Shown: positions 1-8,735, numbered from the stretch's first letter. The stretch: 41,622 nt of DNA from a bacterium (GCA_021813725.1 JAKAJN010000012.1:1-41622), one strand, 5' to 3'. Notes: generated by a model not told the origin, from the sequence alone. Numbers and translations are program-made.

Positions 1-1296
1 GTGGCGCGCCACCACGTGCGTTTCGTCCGGCTGCAGTTCACCGACATCCTGGGCATCAACAAGAATGTCGAGATCCCGACCTCCCAGCTGAAGAAGGCGC
101 TCGAGGGCGACATTTTGTTTGACGGGTCCTCAATCGAAGGGTTCGTGCGGGTGGAAGAGAGCGACATGCTCCTGCGCCCGGACCTCGAGACGTTCCGGAT
201 CTTCCCGTGGAGCGATCCGCAGGCGCGCGTGGCGCGGCTCATCTGCGACATCACGACCCCCGAGGGGGAGCCGTTCGCCGGCGACCCGCGTGGCGTGCTC
301 AAGCGGCAGGTGGCCCGCGCGGCCAAGCGGGGCTTCACGATGTTCGCCGGCATGGAGGCGGAGTTCTTCCTCTTCCGCCTGGGCCCCGACAGCGCACCGA
401 GCACGACGACGCACGATGCGGGGTCGTACTTCGACCTCGGCCCGGTGGATCTGGGCGAGGATGCGCGGCGTGCCATCGTGGACGCGCTGGAACAGATGGG
501 GTTCGAGATCGAAGCGGCGCACCACGAAGTGGCGCACGGCCAGCACGAGATTGACTTCCGCTACGCCGACGCGCTGACCACCGCCGATGCGCTCGCCACG
601 TTCCGATTTGTCGTGCGCAACGTCGCGCAGCAGTTCGGCATGCACGCCTCCTTCATGCCGAAGCCCATCTACGGGCAGAACGGCAGCGGCATGCACACGC
701 ACCAGTCGCTGTTCAAGGACGGGCAGAACGCCTTTTTCGACGCGAAGGGCGAGTTTGAACTTTCCGAAATCGCGCACCACTACATTGGCGGGTTGCTCCG
801 GCATGCGCGCGGCATGAGCGCCATCACGAACCCACTGGTGAACTCGTACAAGCGGTTGGTGCCGGGCTTCGAGGCGCCGGTGAACGTGGCGTGGTCCATG
901 CGCAACCGCTCGCCGTTAATCCGGGTGCCGGCACGCCGCGGCACCGGAACGCGCGTGGAGTTGCGCTCGCCCGACCCGAGTGCGAACCCGTACCTCGCGC
1001 TGGCGGTGATGCTGGCGGCGGGACTGGATGGCCTCGAGACCAAGGCCACCAGCCGCGAACCGGTGGACGAGAACATCTGGGAGATGAGCTTCCGTGAGAA
1101 GCGTCGCCTGCGGATCGACGACCTGCCGCACGACCTCAACGAGGCGTGCGACGAACTTGAGAAGGACCGGGAGATGTGCGACGCCCTTGGCGAACACGTC
1201 ACCCGGCATTTCCTCGACGCCAAGCGGCAGGAATGGCGTGACTATGTGACGCAGGTGAGTGAGTGGGAGTTGGAGCAATATTTGGCGAAATACTAA
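1..1296 (+). CDS. glnA: Glutamine synthetase, type I (alpha-like), probably missing a few N-terminal codons
   Basis: Cytoplasmic enzyme making glutamine from glutamate, ammonia and ATP. The 431 residues align closely with GSI enzymes throughout: N-terminal RLQFTDILG and FDGSSIEGF, the EAEFFLF metal-ligand segment, the NGSGMH ATP/glutamate motif, and the NRSPLIRVP and RVELRSPDPSANPYLAL segments near the C-terminus. The NLYDLPPEE-type tyrosine adenylylation site and the GSI-beta insertion are absent, so this looks like the GSI-alpha form known from Bacillus, normally not adenylylated. Family members usually carry about 12 more N-terminal residues. The GTG at position 1 coincides with the window edge, so the true start is probably just outside. 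The reading frame ends at TAA 1294-1296, eight bases before the likely start of the next gene. A second, unrelated glutamine synthetase (type III) lies 5 kb away on the other strand. Confidence 0.95.
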   Translation: MARHHVRFVRLQFTDILGINKNVEIPTSQLKKALEGDILFDGSSIEGFVRVEESDMLLRPDLETFRIFPWSDPQARVARLICDITTPEGEPFAGDPRGVLKRQVARAAKRGFTMFAGMEAEFFLFRLGPDSAPSTTTHDAGSYFDLGPVDLGEDARRAIVDALEQMGFEIEAAHHEVAHGQHEIDFRYADALTTADALATFRFVVRNVAQQFGMHASFMPKPIYGQNGSGMHTHQSLFKDGQNAFFDAKGEFELSEIAHHYIGGLLRHARGMSAITNPLVNSYKRLVPGFEAPVNVAWSMRNRSPLIRVPARRGTGTRVELRSPDPSANPYLALAVMLAAGLDGLETKATSREPVDENIWEMSFREKRRLRIDDLPHDLNEACDELEKDREMCDALGEHVTRHFLDAKRQEWRDYVTQVSEWELEQYLAKY

Positions 1297-1303
1297 ACAA
1301 GCC

Positions 1304-2881
1304 GTGAGACTGTCCCGAACCCTCGTCAACTGGGTGATGGCCATCGCGCTGGGCGGAAGCTTGGCGACGTATCAGATGGCGCCACAATGGAGGGCGTGGT
1401 GGGGACTGATGGATGATGCCGAATTCCTGAGTTGGGCGCCGCCAGGCCGTTCGCTCGACGTCAGCGAGTACCTGGCCACACTCGAACACACGGAGATCGG
1501 CGCCATCGGGAGCACGACGCGCTTTCGGCCCGCGTACTACATGGTGCGAGTGGGCGAACGCGTACTATGGCCCTCGTCCCCCGCATTCTACTACGGCGCG
1601 CGCACCGTGATGTTTGCCGTGGCACTCAGCCTGACCGCTTGGGCGCTGTTTGCGACGCTGGGGAGAATGGTCGGGCTGGGAGTTTTCGCCCTCGTGAGCA
1701 TGGAATGGTACTGGCGAGACATCTGGGCGCACGGCGGGCCAGCGGAACAGTATGCGTTCGTGGGCACCAGCATGCTGGCCGTGGCGGGCGCGTTGGCATG
1801 GGGCGACCAACGTCCAGCACGCGCCGGCGGCATTGCGCTGCTGGCGAGCGCCGGCACCCTGCTGGCGATGGGAAGCAAGGAAAATTTCATCATCCTGCTC
1901 ATCCCGTGTGCCCTCGTGCTGCTGCGACTGGCGAGAGCGCCCGCGCGCTGTCGCACGGCCAAAGCGCTCCTCGTCGTCGTAGCAGCGAGCGCGGCCGCGA
2001 TTATCGCGGCCCTGCTTCCGGGCCTGCATGCTGCGCGCGCGGACATATACGGAACCCGTTTCGGGATAGGGACGCGATTTGCTTGGCTCAGCGATGGCAC
2101 CGGGCGCTGGATCCCGGCCGGTATCGTCATAATCGCTGCCGTCCTGCCTGTCGTGTCGTGGCTCGCGCTCCCGCGTGCGCACCGGACGCCAGAGACTCGC
2201 ATACGTCACGCTTCACTCGTCCGGCAATTGCACGTGAACGCGGGACTCTTGCTGCTGCTGGCCATCTCGCAACTTTCGTTCTACGCGGCAAAGTGGCCAA
2301 CATTCGGCGGGCGGTACGACTTTCCCGGAATGCTGGTCTTTCCGCTCGGGTTCGCAATTATCACGGTGTACGCGCTGCGCGTGCTTGAGCTGGCCGGTGC
2401 CGGCGGGCGCGCCACGAGATACGCGGCCCTCGCCGCGACACTGTTGGCGGGAGCAGCGGCGAGCCGCCACCGCATATTCCCGGTACGTGATGCCGCCGAG
2501 TCAAACACGCGTTACACGCAGGCGTTGCACGCCCAGCTCGCGACGGTGGCGCGGCAGTCGGGTCGCCCCGGCACGCCGGTGCCGATCATCGTCGAATGGA
2601 CGGTGGGGGATGAGCTGGAACCGGCGGTGTCCGTGATGCGGCTCCTTTACGAGGTGGGGAGCAACGGACCATTCTTTCTACGTCCAGCGGTAGGTGCGCC
2701 GTCGAAAGGTCCACTGGCAGAATCCGCACGAACAGGCGCCACGAGTGCCGTGTGGAGAGGAGTGACTGTTCAACCTTCGGACGCATTGCGTGCCGCGCTG
2801 GTGGCGAGTGGAGGAACGGCGATGATTGTCACGTTGGACGGATATGGGGTACCGCGCATCCGGCGGGAGCGCGGACCGTGA
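1304..2881 (+). CDS. Polytopic membrane protein, GT-C glycosyltransferase-like
   Basis: About 525 residues with roughly nine or ten hydrophobic segments and a soluble C-terminal part (last ~130 residues). A loop after the first membrane helix carries the acidic motif LMDDAEFL, the place where GT-C enzymes (ArnT/PMT-like, polyprenyl-phosphate-sugar dependent) keep a catalytic Asp/Glu. A loop with EWYWRDIWAHGG follows. I do not recognise a named family. The GT-C assignment rests on topology, the acidic loop and the neighbouring polyprenyl-phosphate GT2. An ATG at 1259 would overlap glnA by 38 bases; I prefer the GTG at 1304, eight bases after the glnA stop, but there is no strong Shine-Dalgarno sequence to decide it. 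The stop overlaps the next start (GTGA at 2878-2881), so the two genes are probably translationally coupled. Confidence 0.7.
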   Translation: MRLSRTLVNWVMAIALGGSLATYQMAPQWRAWWGLMDDAEFLSWAPPGRSLDVSEYLATLEHTEIGAIGSTTRFRPAYYMVRVGERVLWPSSPAFYYGARTVMFAVALSLTAWALFATLGRMVGLGVFALVSMEWYWRDIWAHGGPAEQYAFVGTSMLAVAGALAWGDQRPARAGGIALLASAGTLLAMGSKENFIILLIPCALVLLRLARAPARCRTAKALLVVVAASAAAIIAALLPGLHAARADIYGTRFGIGTRFAWLSDGTGRWIPAGIVIIAAVLPVVSWLALPRAHRTPETRIRHASLVRQLHVNAGLLLLLAISQLSFYAAKWPTFGGRYDFPGMLVFPLGFAIITVYALRVLELAGAGGRATRYAALAATLLAGAAASRHRIFPVRDAAESNTRYTQALHAQLATVARQSGRPGTPVPIIVEWTVGDELEPAVSVMRLLYEVGSNGPFFLRPAVGAPSKGPLAESARTGATSAVWRGVTVQPSDALRAALVASGGTAMIVTLDGYGVPRIRRERGP

Positions 2882-3846
2882 CGACGCCCGACGTTCGCCC
2901 GTCGCCCGGCGCATCGCGGCCGGAGATCAGCATCGTGGTGCCAGCGTACAACGAAGCCAAGGTGCTGCCCGAACTCCTCGAGCGCCTCACGCGCGCGCTC
3001 GAGGGCAACCCCGACTATGAGATCCTAGTCGTGGATGACGGCAGCACCGACGGCACGCTGGAGTTCCTACGCGTAGCCGGCGAGCGGTGGCCGCGCCTTC
3101 GGTACGTGTCGCTATCGCGGAACTTCGGACACCAGAATGCGCTTCGCGCTGGGATGGACGTTGCCCGCGGCGCGTGCGTCATCAGCATCGACGCCGATCT
3201 GCAGCATCCGCCGGAGCTGATCCCGGAGCTGATCGCTCGGTGGAGGGCGGGGGTACAGGTCGTCTTGACACTGCGCTCGAGTCAGGGCGTGCCCTGGTTC
3301 AAACGACAGACCGCCACGGCTTTCTACCAGGTCCTGTCGTGGCTCACCGACCGTCCGCCGGCGGACGGGAGCGCCGATTTTCGACTGCTTGATCGAACGG
3401 TCGTGGATTTGCTACGGGGATTTCCTGAGCGATCGCTGTTCCTGCGCGGACTCGTTCCGTGGGTGGGCTTCCGGCAGGAGTCCGTGCCGTACGAACCCGC
3501 TGCACGCTCCGCCGGCACGTCGAAATACTCGGTGCGCCGCATGCTCTCGTTGGCAATCCACGGGATCACCGCCACCAGTACGCGGCCGCTGCTCTTGGCG
3601 AGCGTTCTTGGCGTCCTCGTTTCGCTCTTCGCCGTGCTCTTTGCGGGATACGCCGTTTACATGCGGGTGGTGCGAGGCACGGCCATCACGGGATGGGCCT
3701 CGGTGATCGTGTTCACGGGACTGCTTGCTGGCGCGCAACTGTTTGTGACCGGCATCGTCGGTGCCTACCTTGGCCAAGTGCTCCAGGAAGTGCAGCGGCG
3801 TCCACCATATCTGGTCAAGGAACGATCCGGCGAGGGCCTCTCATGA
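2878..3846 (+). CDS. GT2 glycosyltransferase, polyprenyl-phosphate sugar synthase type (GtrB/DPM1-like)
   Basis: 322 residues. An N-terminal GT-A domain begins with ISIVVPAYNE, followed by LVVDDGSTDGT, SRNFGHQNALRAGMD and the metal-binding ISIDADLQHPPELIP. The tail contains two strong membrane helices (about residues 235-265 and 275-300). This is the architecture of GtrB and dolichol-phosphate-mannose-synthase-like enzymes, which move a sugar from a nucleotide donor to undecaprenyl phosphate on the cytoplasmic face of the inner membrane. The GTG start at 2878 overlaps the preceding stop by four bases and has GGGAG nine bases upstream. With the upstream GT-C-like protein it fits a two-step system: load the lipid carrier, flip it, then transfer the sugar outside. 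Sugar identity cannot be read from the sequence. Confidence 0.9.
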   Translation: MTTPDVRPSPGASRPEISIVVPAYNEAKVLPELLERLTRALEGNPDYEILVVDDGSTDGTLEFLRVAGERWPRLRYVSLSRNFGHQNALRAGMDVARGACVISIDADLQHPPELIPELIARWRAGVQVVLTLRSSQGVPWFKRQTATAFYQVLSWLTDRPPADGSADFRLLDRTVVDLLRGFPERSLFLRGLVPWVGFRQESVPYEPAARSAGTSKYSVRRMLSLAIHGITATSTRPLLLASVLGVLVSLFAVLFAGYAVYMRVVRGTAITGWASVIVFTGLLAGAQLFVTGIVGAYLGQVLQEVQRRPPYLVKERSGEGLS

Positions 3847-3881
3847 GCGACTCCGATTCAGTTCGGCCGGGGGGGCGATGA
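3843..3881 (+). CDS. 12-residue mini-ORF bridging the GT2 and methyltransferase genes
   Basis: ATG at 3843 overlaps the GT2 stop (ATGA 3843-3846), and its own TGA (3879-3881) overlaps the methyltransferase ATG at 3878 (ATGA again). The peptide would be MSDSDSVRPGGR. A GGCGAGGG stretch sits just upstream of the ATG. Immediately before its stop is a run of seven G (3869-3875). Inserting one G would fuse this ORF in frame to the methyltransferase. It may be a coupling mini-ORF, a slippage site, a sequencing error hiding the true methyltransferase start, or chance. The G run may also simply act as the methyltransferase ribosome-binding site. Confidence 0.3.
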   Translation: MSDSDSVRPGGR

Positions 3882-4591
3882 ACGGGACTGCGGAGCGACT
3901 GGACCCGACGATCAACGCGATGACATCGGCGTACGATCAGGCTACCGTGGTGCTGCACCTCGAACGCTATCGGTTGGCGGCGGAGTATGTGAGCGGGGCC
4001 GACGTGGTGGATTGTGCGTGCGGTACCGGCTACGGTAGTGAGATACTGGCGCAAGCGGGGGCGCGGTCAGTGCAGGGAGTGGACCTCGATCGCGATGCCT
4101 TGGCATTCGCGCGCCTGCAGCACGCGCACCCGGCCGTGACCTACTACGAAGCGGACGCAATTCGGTACGTGCCGAAACCGATGCCGTCCGTATGGGTGAG
4201 CCTCGAGACGCTGGAGCACCTGCCGCGCCCGGTGGAATACGTGGCGCACGTGGCCAGTGTACTTCCGCCCGGCGGGAGGTTCATCGTGTCGGTGCCGGTG
4301 ACGGTGAGCACAGACGGCAACCGGCATCACCTGACGGACTTCACGCGTGAATCGCTCCGGGGATTGCTGAAGCGTTACGGCTTCGCGGAGGAGAGGAAGC
4401 TCGAGCAGTCGCATCACTTTGCACTGAGCGATGTGATGGGCGTTTCGCGCGGCCCGCGGCAGCGCGACCGGCGGCGCGGGCTGATTCGCTGGTACGTGCG
4501 GCATCCACAGGTGCTCTGGCAGCGGATAAAGCTGACGCTGACCAAGGGGTTCGTGAACGAATACCTGACGGTCGTGGCGGTGAAGGCGTAG
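3878..4591 (+). CDS. Class I SAM-dependent methyltransferase
   Basis: 237 residues with a Rossmann methyltransferase fold. Motif I is VVDCACGTGYGSEIL (SAM binding), followed by the acidic end of strand 2 in GVDLDRDAL. Next come YEADAIRYVP (motif II region) and WVSLETLEHLPRP, with the PPGGRFIVSVP loop typical of Methyltransf_11/23 proteins acting on small molecules or glycans. The C-terminal third is basic (PRQRDRRRG) and ends with a hydrophobic strand. It is the third gene of the glycosyltransferase set, so methylation of a surface sugar is a reasonable guess. The ATG at 3878 was chosen because it overlaps the mini-ORF stop and follows a G-rich stretch. A longer product starting at 3843 would require a +1 base correction at the G7 run. 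Confidence 0.85.
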   Translation: MNGTAERLDPTINAMTSAYDQATVVLHLERYRLAAEYVSGADVVDCACGTGYGSEILAQAGARSVQGVDLDRDALAFARLQHAHPAVTYYEADAIRYVPKPMPSVWVSLETLEHLPRPVEYVAHVASVLPPGGRFIVSVPVTVSTDGNRHHLTDFTRESLRGLLKRYGFAEERKLEQSHHFALSDVMGVSRGPRQRDRRRGLIRWYVRHPQVLWQRIKLTLTKGFVNEYLTVVAVKA

Positions 4592-4606
4592 CAGACTTCG
4601 CCAGCG

Positions 4607-5503
4607 CTACTCTTCCCTGCCGAGTGCCACGAGCCCTAGCGGCACGCGACGAACGCCCCGCCACGCACGCATGCTGCCCCGTGCCTCGCGCACGAGCATC
4701 TGCGCCGAGATGCCGCCGTCGAGCAGCATCGCCTGGCGCGCGCCGAGGGCACCCATCAGTGCTGCCATTTCTGGCACAGTCAGGCCAAGTGGCAGGAACC
4801 CGAGTGCCTCGCCCGCTGCATCAAAGCGGGTGAGCGCAACGAGCACACGCCCGGTGGCATCGACGCCGAGCGCGAGTCGCGCGTCGCGGTGCGTGCAGTC
4901 GATGATGCACGGCGCGCGGATCGCTTCGGGTATCATGCCGCCGGCACGCAGCAGCGTGGGATACGACTGAAACGCGGCGGCCACATTGGACGAGGCACGC
5001 AACGCGGCCAGCGTGTCGCCATCGACGATGTAGACGCGGCCATCGCGTTCGGCCACGAACACCGAGGAGAGCGGCCCGTGCCCCGGCGCCAGCCGTTCGC
5101 GACCGCCCGAGACCACCCAGCCCCACGGCAGGGCCGCGGTGAACTGCCCGGCATTCACGGCAAAGCGCGTGCCCGCCGGCACGTCGGCAATGGACCAGAC
5201 CGGGCGCGCGGTGCTGTCCACTCCCCATGCGACATCGAACCGCACACGCTGCGGATCGAGCCGCGCGACAATCACGCGCGTGCGCCACGCCTCGCCGCCG
5301 GCTTCGAGCGCGAGTTCACTCCATTCCACGCCGGGCGCGGCACGCCGCCAATGCAGCGCACGCGACACGGCGGGATGGGGCTGCTCCCATCGCACCGGCG
5401 CCTGATCGGCGCGCCACCAGATGACGCTCCCTGTTGCGCCGCGCACCGCCAGCGTGGCGGGATCGCCGGCGAGCAGCACACCCAGCGCGAGCGCGCGAAT
5501 CAC
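4607..5503 (-). CDS. Exported phosphodiester glycosidase-domain (NAGPA/DUF2233) protein
   Basis: 298 residues from a GTG start. A short hydrophobic N-terminus (IRALALGVLLAG) suggests export. The core matches the phosphodiester glycosidase family: FAVNAGQF, FQSYPTLLRAGG, ARLALGVDATGRVLVAL, LTVPEMAALMGALGA and LLDGGISAQM. Known relatives are mammalian NAGPA, which removes GlcNAc from a phosphodiester, and bacterial relatives that act on cell-wall phosphodiester-linked sugars. The substrate here is unknown. The start overlaps the stop of the upstream helical protein (GTGA, 5500-5503), so the two form an operon. The 3' end faces the methyltransferase gene with only 15 bases between them. Confidence 0.85.
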   Translation of the reverse strand: MIRALALGVLLAGDPATLAVRGATGSVIWWRADQAPVRWEQPHPAVSRALHWRRAAPGVEWSELALEAGGEAWRTRVIVARLDPQRVRFDVAWGVDSTARPVWSIADVPAGTRFAVNAGQFTAALPWGWVVSGGRERLAPGHGPLSSVFVAERDGRVYIVDGDTLAALRASSNVAAAFQSYPTLLRAGGMIPEAIRAPCIIDCTHRDARLALGVDATGRVLVALTRFDAAGEALGFLPLGLTVPEMAALMGALGARQAMLLDGGISAQMLVREARGSMRAWRGVRRVPLGLVALGREE

Positions 5504-6396
5504 GGCTTCAGGTAGCCCAGCAACTCCGCCTTCCTGGCGTCAATGGCGGCCAGCTCACCCTTGGAGAAGCGCGTGCGTGTGCCGGTGACCGCCATCTGCG
5601 CACGCTCCCGCGCCATTGCGAACTGCTGCTCGGTGAGCCCGGAGGCCTTGCTCCCCTCGAGCACGGCGCGATTCTCGATGGCACGCGCCTGCACATCGAG
5701 CGAGTCGCGACGCGCGGACACGCGGTCGAGTTCGACCATCGCCGACGGCTTGGCCGGCGCGTCGCCGCACTTGGCTTTCACGGCGGCATCGTCCTTGGTG
5801 AGATCGACTCCCCAGATCTTGTAATACTCGGCGGTCGCCTTCTTGATGCCGAGCGTGTCGTTGTCGGCAATGGCCTTGGCGATGGCCTGCTGCCAGCCGG
5901 CCGCCCGCTGGGCTCGATCGCCCGCGGCGGCAGGGTTGGCGACCATGTTCGCCACCATCTTCCGCGCCTCGTCCTCGTGCACCTTCTCGAGCGCGCGCCG
6001 GGTGTCGCTGTTGCACTCGGACCAGCGATTCCGCGCGTTCTCGTAGCCGCCGCTCACGGCATTGGCGCGCTCGCTGAGCGACGGAAGCTGTGCCTCGATG
6101 GCCTCGCGCTGCTTGAGGATGGCGGGAATGCCGCCGTCGGCGGTCAGCACGCGCTGCTGCGCCTCAAGTCCGCGCAGGAGCGCGTCGACGCGCGGCGAGG
6201 TGAGCTCCACAATCACGTCGTCGTATGTGGGCGGCTTGGCGGCGTTGTCGCCGGTTGCCTTGTCGAGCCCCGCCTTCTCGGCCGCTGCCTGCGCGGCCTT
6301 CTCCTTCAACTTCTTGGCGAGGCCGCCGAGCTGGGCGTCGGCGGGGAGTGCGGTGGCGGCGAGCAGCAACAACGCAAGGAAGGGGCGGAGAGACAT
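5500..6396 (-). CDS. Exported alpha-helical protein of unknown function
   Basis: 298 residues. A clear Sec signal peptide (MSLRPFLALLLLAATALPADAQ, about 22 residues) is followed by LGGLAKKLKEKAAQAAAEKAG and long charged helices rich in Ala, Glu, Lys and Arg, consistent with coiled-coil structure. Two cysteines (in WSECNSD and AKCGDAP) could form a disulfide in the periplasm. I recognise no family. It precedes the phosphodiester glycosidase gene with a 4-base overlap, so the two are probably co-expressed envelope proteins. ATG at 6396 follows a short intergenic space without an obvious Shine-Dalgarno sequence. Confidence 0.75.
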   Translation of the reverse strand: MSLRPFLALLLLAATALPADAQLGGLAKKLKEKAAQAAAEKAGLDKATGDNAAKPPTYDDVIVELTSPRVDALLRGLEAQQRVLTADGGIPAILKQREAIEAQLPSLSERANAVSGGYENARNRWSECNSDTRRALEKVHEDEARKMVANMVANPAAAGDRAQRAAGWQQAIAKAIADNDTLGIKKATAEYYKIWGVDLTKDDAAVKAKCGDAPAKPSAMVELDRVSARRDSLDVQARAIENRAVLEGSKASGLTEQQFAMARERAQMAVTGTRTRFSKGELAAIDARKAELLGYLKP

Positions 6397-6464
6397 GGAG
6401 TGCTCGAAGTGAGGGCTGTCGCTAAGAGTATCACGGAGAAGGATGAAGTACCACAGAGAAAGAC

Positions 6465-6496
6465 GGAGGCCCCGCGCAGTGTCGCGCGAGGCCTCT
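6465..6496 (-). terminator. Hairpin terminator downstream of the type III glutamine synthetase
   Basis: GAGGCC (6466-6471) pairs with GGCCTC (6490-6495), and an inner GCGC/GCGC stem (6474-6477 with 6484-6487) closes a six-base loop. The left flank is A-rich (agagaaaga) and the right flank T-rich (tgttttctctct), so it could terminate in either direction. It lies 32 bases beyond the stop of the leftward glnN gene. Confidence 0.6.
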
Positions 6497-6527
6497 GTTT
6501 TCTCTCTGCTTCTTCTCCGCTTCTTCT

Positions 6528-8735
6528 CTAGACCGGAAAAACCATCTCCCTATAGCGCGGCAACGCCCAGTACTCATCACCCACCGTCAGCTCAATCGCA
6601 TCCGACACCGCGCGCACGGCGGCCATCGCGTCAGCGCCGGTGCTGGTGAGGAACTGCGCGCACTTGGCGGGCGCGTCGTGCATGGTCTCCGCCTTCTCGA
6701 CCGCGCCGTGCAGTGCGGCGACGCGCTTCTGCAGGTCGGCGACCTGGCGGGCAAGCGCCGTCGCGGCCGTGGCGGCCGGGTTGATCTTGAGGCCGGCGGC
6801 CTTGGACTTCTGCGCCGCGTCGGCGATGACACCGAGGTACTTCAGCGCCGCCGGGAGTACCATCGTGTCCACCATTTCGCGCATCGTGTGCATCTCGATG
6901 AGCATGTCCTTGATGTAGCGCTCGAGCCGCACGTGATAGCGGCTTTCCAGCTCGACGGCGGAGAGAATGCCGAGGGTCGCGAACAACTTCTTGGCATTCG
7001 GGGCGTTGAGCTGATCGAGCGCTTCGGGGGTGCGGCGCAGGTTGAGCAGGCCGCGCTTCTTGGCCTCCTTCACCCACTCCTCGGAATAGCCGTTCCCCTC
7101 GAAACGAATGGCCGTGGTGTCCTTGAAGGCGATGCGCACCACCCGCAACACGGCATCGTCGATGCTCTTGGTCTTCTTCATCTCGGCCTTGACGTCGTCG
7201 ATCAGTTCGCCGATCGCCTCGGCGACCACCGCATTGAGCAGCATCACTGGGAAGGCGATGGACTGCGACGAGCCTACGGCGCGGAACTCGAACTTGGCAC
7301 CGGTGAAGGCGAACGGCGACGTGCGGTTGCGATCGGTGTTGTCCTGCGCAATCTCAGGGAGTTTTGCGACGCCAAGCTTGATCATCGCGGCATCGGCCGA
7401 CGCGCCGGTGCGTCCGGCCACAATGTCCTCGATCATGTTGGTGAGCATCGCGCCAAGGAAGACAGAAATGATGGCCGGCGGCGCTTCGTTGGCGCCGAGT
7501 CGGTGCTCGTTGCCGGAAGTGGCGATGCCCGCGCGCAGCAAGCCCTGGTGCTTGTAGACCGCCTTGAGCACCGCGGCGAGGAAGAGGAGGAAGCGCAGGT
7601 TCTGGTGCGGGGTCTTGCCCGGCTTGAGCAGGTTGACGCCGTCGAGTTCGTTGTCGGCAGCGATGGACATCGACCAGTTGCAGTGCTTGCCCGAGCCATT
7701 GATGCCGGCGAAGGGCTTCTCGTGCAGCAACGCAGCGAGACCGTGGCGCGAGGCGACCTTGCGGAGGATCGCCATCACCAACTGGTTGTGGTCGGTGGCG
7801 AGATCGGTCTCCTCGAAGACGGGGGCCATTTCGAACTGACACGGCGCGACTTCGTTGTGGCGCGTGACGATGGGCACGCCCAGGCGATAGAGTTCGTACT
7901 CCACCTCGGCGATGCAGGCCTGTACGCGTTCCGGAATGCCGCCGAAGTAGTGGTCTTCGAGCTGCTGGCCGCGCGGCGGCGGCGCGCCGATGAGGGTGCG
8001 CCCGCCCATCACGAGATCGGGGCGTGTGGCAAAGTGGCCGCGGTCAATCAGGAAGTACTCCTGCTCCGCGCCGAGCGTCGTGTAGACGCGCAGGGCGCCC
8101 TTGTCGCCGAGCAGTTCGAGCAACTCCATCGCCTTGTTGGAGAGCACGTCGGACGAGCGGAGGAGCGGCGTGACTTCGTCGAGCGCCTCGCCGTTGTAGC
8201 CGATGAACACCGACGGGATGCAGAGCGTGCGCGTGCCGGCGCTCTCCATGATGAAGACCGGCGACGCCGGGTTCCACGCCGTGTAGCCGCGCGCTTCCCA
8301 CGTGGCGCGCAGGCCGCCGGACGGGAACGACGACGCATCGGGTTCGCTCTGGATGAGCTGTTCGCCGGTGAACGACTCCATCGGGAGCTTGTTCTCGTCG
8401 AACGTGAAGAACGCATCGTGCTTTTCCGCGGTGAGTCCCGTCTGCGGCTGGAACCAGTGGCAGAAATGGGTGACGCCGTGCGAGAGCGCCCACTCCTTGA
8501 TGACCTGGGCGACGGTGGGGGCGATTTCGATGTCGAGCTTTTTGCCGTGGCGGATGGCCGAGTGGAGCTTGGCGAAGACTTCCTTCGGGAGTTTGTCGCG
8601 CATCTGGCGCGCGCCGAAGGTGAGGGAGCCGAAGTAGTGGGAGATCGGCTCGCCGCCTTCCTTGGTGGAGGGGATGTCGGGGGGGGAGACCACGCGCGAG
8701 GCGATGGCCTTGAGGGCGGCGGCGCGAGAGTTCAT
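6528..8735 (-). CDS. glnN: Glutamine synthetase, type III
   Basis: 735 residues, the size of GSIII enzymes (about 700-730) and far longer than GSI. Diagnostic blocks are present: PISHYFGSLTFG near the N-terminus, ATWEARGYTAWNPASPVFI, TLGAEQEYFLID (metal ligands), RHNEVAPCQFEMAP, FAGINGSGKHCNWSM (ATP/glutamate loop), NEHRLGANEAPPA and NRTSPFAFTG. GSIII is known from Bacteroidota, cyanobacteria and some other phyla, where it assimilates ammonium as a dodecamer. The ATG at 8735 gives MNSRAAALKAIASR. An in-frame TTG at 8795 would give 755 residues but lies inside the promoter-like region, so I reject it. It is monocistronic, with a hairpin terminator behind it. Confidence 0.95.
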   Translation of the reverse strand: MNSRAAALKAIASRVVSPPDIPSTKEGGEPISHYFGSLTFGARQMRDKLPKEVFAKLHSAIRHGKKLDIEIAPTVAQVIKEWALSHGVTHFCHWFQPQTGLTAEKHDAFFTFDENKLPMESFTGEQLIQSEPDASSFPSGGLRATWEARGYTAWNPASPVFIMESAGTRTLCIPSVFIGYNGEALDEVTPLLRSSDVLSNKAMELLELLGDKGALRVYTTLGAEQEYFLIDRGHFATRPDLVMGGRTLIGAPPPRGQQLEDHYFGGIPERVQACIAEVEYELYRLGVPIVTRHNEVAPCQFEMAPVFEETDLATDHNQLVMAILRKVASRHGLAALLHEKPFAGINGSGKHCNWSMSIAADNELDGVNLLKPGKTPHQNLRFLLFLAAVLKAVYKHQGLLRAGIATSGNEHRLGANEAPPAIISVFLGAMLTNMIEDIVAGRTGASADAAMIKLGVAKLPEIAQDNTDRNRTSPFAFTGAKFEFRAVGSSQSIAFPVMLLNAVVAEAIGELIDDVKAEMKKTKSIDDAVLRVVRIAFKDTTAIRFEGNGYSEEWVKEAKKRGLLNLRRTPEALDQLNAPNAKKLFATLGILSAVELESRYHVRLERYIKDMLIEMHTMREMVDTMVLPAALKYLGVIADAAQKSKAAGLKINPAATAATALARQVADLQKRVAALHGAVEKAETMHDAPAKCAQFLTSTGADAMAAVRAVSDAIELTVGDEYWALPRYREMVFPV

